Source of the DNA: Thermoplasmata archaeon
GTDB lineage: Archaea > Thermoplasmatota > Thermoplasmata > RBG-16-68-12
DNA length: 7,475 nucleotides
Assembly (NCBI GenBank): GCA_021788795.1
Contig: JAJYKG010000100.1
Coordinates: 1-7,475 of the forward strand
Direction of reading: 5' to 3'
In this document: positions 6,069 through 7,475 of the stretch, in pieces
How the letters are laid out: the number at the start of each line of letters is the position of its first letter
How positions within the stretch are numbered: the stretch's first letter is position 1
The notes under the pieces: generated by a model
What the model was told of the DNA's origin: nothing
The model's database searches: none
Seen by the model: only the letters and a program-made list of their open reading frames with translations
Position numbers and translations under genes: made by a program

Positions 6069-6074
6069 CTCCTC
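6069..6074 (-). promoter_or_regulatory. Shine-Dalgarno-like GAGGAG upstream of the divergent Nramp gene
   Basis: GAGGAG on the minus strand is the best ribosome-binding match in the 64-base gap after the reductase gene. It is too far (30 bases) from the ATG at 6038 unless the intervening hairpin folds. A TTATTGTAC patch around 6088-6096 on the same strand could be a weak TATA-like element. If it is, transcription would begin near the GAGGAG and the leader would consist mostly of the hairpin. Confidence 0.3.
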
Positions 6075-6102
6075 AAGTCTCGGTACGTACAATAAGGTCG
6101 GC

Positions 6103-7311
6103 CTAAATCCCCACGTTCTGCGCGATCATCGTTCGGAGGGCCTTGCCGACGTACTTCAGGATGCGGGGATCCTTCCGGATGAGGGTCCAGCCGATTTTCG
6201 ACGGGAAGTCGATGTCCGCCGTGTCCTCGATGAGCCGGAGGACGTCCGGGTCGTCGAAGATCCCGAAGAGCTCCTCGAACTGGGCGTCCGTGAGCCTCTC
6301 GAAGCTCTCGTGGATGGCCAGGTCCTTTCGGAGCTCCTTCCCGATGGACTTGGTCCAGGCCCTGTGGTAGCGGTGCATCATCCGCGCGGAGTAGTCGCCC
6401 TTGTCGAGGGCTTCCAGGGCCGTCTGGGCCGCTAAGTCCGCGCAGTGGAGGCTCGTGAAGATGCCGCCGCCGCTCGTCGCCTTGGCCTGGCACGCCGCGT
6501 CGCCGACCACCATGACGTTGTCCGCATAGGTCCGCCGGGGAAACCCGATGGGGATGCCGCCGACGATGTAGAGGATGGGCTGGGCGCCCTTCGTGTACTT
6601 CTCCACCGCAGGGTGCTTCAGCATCTTCTGGAGGTACGCGTACGCGTTGCCCTCGCGCACGCAGAGCCCCGCCCGCGCGGTGTCGCCGCTGGGGATGACC
6701 CAGCCGAAGAAGCCGGGGGCGATGTCGTTGCCCACGAAGAGCTTGACGAAGCCGGGGTCGCCCCGCACACCGGCGAGCTCGACCTCGAAGCCGGGGAGGA
6801 TCTTCTTCGGACGGAGGATGTGGAACCACTTCGCGACGTTGGAGCGGACGCCATCGCAGCCGATGAGGATTTTGCCGCGGAAGACCTCCTTGTGGCCGTC
6901 GCGGTCGACGGTCACCTCGACGCCGCCGTCCGTGTGGCGGGCTCCCTGGGCCTGGGTCCCGAGGAAGGTGTGCGCCCCCGCCCGGACCGCCTCCGTGAGG
7001 ATGGCGCGGTCGAACATCGCGCGGTCCACCACGACGGCCTCGGTCTCGTGGCCGTCGATCGTGAGGCGGTGCCCCTTCGGGGAGTAGATCTCGGCGCCGT
7101 GGATCTTCCCGAGGATGGTCTCCTTGCACGTCACGTAGTCGAAGACCCGGGGCGTCACCAGGCCTCCGCACTGGATGGGCTCGCCGATCTCGCGGTGCTC
7201 CTCGATGACGGCGACCTCGTAGCCCTTGCGAGCGATGCGCTGGGCGGCGAGCCCGCCCGCGGGTCCGGCGCCGACGATGAGGACGTCGAAGGGGTCCGCC
7301 GCCGTCCGCAC
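6103..7311 (-). CDS. FAD-dependent geranylgeranyl reductase family protein
   Basis: A 402-residue flavoprotein. Members of this family reduce double bonds of geranylgeranyl chains, in archaea those of digeranylgeranylglycerophospholipids, making saturated membrane lipids at the cytoplasmic face. The N-terminal Rossmann fold shows VGAGPAG (Gly14, Gly16, Gly19) and an acidic Glu37 ending the second strand. IQCGGLV holds Cys48, at the place of the conserved family cysteine. GCDGVRS at 151-157 is the second FAD motif. FGWVIP at 202-207 corresponds to the substrate-pocket YxWxFP motif with Phe and Ile substitutions. GDAACQAKATSGGGI at 270-284 binds FAD. Length is usual for the family. The start is a GTG ten bases after AAGGAG, which lies in the last codons of the upstream gene; the two are probably co-transcribed and coupled. 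The family is firm. The exact substrate (phospholipid, quinone side chain or other isoprenoid) is not. Confidence 0.88.
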   Translation of the reverse strand: MRTAADPFDVLIVGAGPAGGLAAQRIARKGYEVAVIEEHREIGEPIQCGGLVTPRVFDYVTCKETILGKIHGAEIYSPKGHRLTIDGHETEAVVVDRAMFDRAILTEAVRAGAHTFLGTQAQGARHTDGGVEVTVDRDGHKEVFRGKILIGCDGVRSNVAKWFHILRPKKILPGFEVELAGVRGDPGFVKLFVGNDIAPGFFGWVIPSGDTARAGLCVREGNAYAYLQKMLKHPAVEKYTKGAQPILYIVGGIPIGFPRRTYADNVMVVGDAACQAKATSGGGIFTSLHCADLAAQTALEALDKGDYSARMMHRYHRAWTKSIGKELRKDLAIHESFERLTDAQFEELFGIFDDPDVLRLIEDTADIDFPSKIGWTLIRKDPRILKYVGKALRTMIAQNVGI

Positions 7312-7318
7312 GGCGCGC

Positions 7319-7475
7319 TCACTCCTTCAGGTTCATGATGATCTCGAGGAAGTTCTCCAGGTGCGCGGAGAGGGACGCGTTGTCCGTGTAGCCGCACGCG
7401 GAGAGGTCCGGCGAGGCGATGAGGGCGCTCGATCCGTCCACGATGACGTCCGTGGCGATGAGCCCCTTGCGGAAG
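7319..7475 (-). CDS. Unrecognised protein, C-terminal 51 residues (cut by right edge)
   Basis: The minus-strand frame from the right edge to TGA at 7319-7321 encodes 51 residues beginning FRKGLIATDVIVDGSSALIA and ending EIIMNLKE. It has an alternating hydrophobic strand, a Gly-Ser turn and a final amphipathic helix, with one Cys and no membrane span. I do not recognise the family. Its reading frame is supported by context: its last codons hold the AAGGAG (7322-7327) that would serve the reductase GTG, and the gap between the genes is seven bases. It is therefore probably co-transcribed with the reductase and may share its pathway. The rest of the gene lies outside the window. Confidence 0.55.
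   Translation of the reverse strand, partial: FRKGLIATDVIVDGSSALIASPDLSACGYTDNASLSAHLENFLEIIMNLKE
7322..7327 (-). promoter_or_regulatory. Shine-Dalgarno AAGGAG for the reductase GTG start
   Basis: AAGGAG on the minus strand ends ten bases before the GTG at 7311 and is embedded in the final codons of the upstream gene. This supports the GTG as start, since no ATG is available before the Rossmann strand, and it suggests translational coupling of the two genes. Confidence 0.55.

Noticed and set aside
6039..6092. Upstream TTG start for the divergent Nramp, adding 18 residues
   Set aside because: The added residues match no family feature and no convincing Shine-Dalgarno precedes the TTG. It is kept as a possible alternative only.
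4734..6095. Open frame of 453 codons on the + strand opposite the divergent Nramp gene
   Set aside because: It is a charged, repetitive Arg/Asp/Glu/Gly product with no family features, while the minus strand encodes clear membrane helices and Nramp motifs.
6035..7171. Open frame of 378 codons on the minus strand overlapping the reductase in another frame
   Set aside because: It is an Arg/Pro/Gly-rich shadow of the reductase gene, whose own frame carries all the FAD motifs.
1..7475. tRNA or rRNA genes, CRISPR arrays, insertion sequences, integrase or attachment sites
   Set aside because: No repeat-spacer pattern, transposase-like protein, clover-leaf sequence or long terminal repeat was found on either strand by eye.

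Overview
The window is GC-rich and densely packed, and every full-length gene in it reads as intact. The best guess is an archaeon, perhaps a Thermoplasmatota-type euryarchaeote. Three things support this: a geranylgeranyl-reductase-family flavoprotein of the archaeal lipid-saturating kind, Shine-Dalgarno strings of the GGAGG/GGTGAT type, and tightly overlapping genes. No ribosomal marker is present. This reductase family and the transporters also occur in bacteria, so the assignment is an inference.

Left block (1-2092, + strand): three translationally coupled genes. The first is the C-terminal half of an Nramp-family divalent-metal transporter, cut by the window edge. The second is a 68-residue single-span membrane protein that starts inside the Nramp stop region (ATGA overlap). 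The third is a soluble 419-residue protein with PRC-barrel-like, MgtE N-terminal and CBS regions but no MgtE channel. It looks like a transporter, a small membrane partner and a cytosolic cation or nucleotide sensor.

Centre (2093-2325): a 233-base intergenic region with a 43-codon open frame behind a good Shine-Dalgarno, nested inverted repeats, and a perfect 14-bp AT-rich palindrome that may be an operator or promoter core. It is followed by a complete P-type ATPase (2326-4839) of P2-like layout. Its catalytic motifs are intact, but its transmembrane ion site is unusual (PEEFP in TM4; His, Glu and His at the SERCA N768, N796 and D800 positions).

Right block (4854-7475, - strand), convergent with the ATPase and only 14 bases from it: transcription would run from the right edge through an unrecognised protein (C-terminal 51 residues visible), a complete FAD-dependent geranylgeranyl-reductase-family protein, and a second, divergent Nramp-family protein. 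That Nramp has DVAS in place of the TM1 DPGN motif and MPW in place of MPH in TM6. A perfect 8-bp hairpin abuts its likely ATG.

Together the window is a cation-transport island: two different Nramp proteins, one P-type ATPase and one MgtE-like sensor in about 6 kb, next to a lipid-reductase gene. The most promising candidates for something undescribed are the Nramp / small membrane protein / channel-less MgtE sensor module and the substrate of the atypical P-type ATPase. No rRNA, tRNA, CRISPR array, insertion sequence or integrase was seen.
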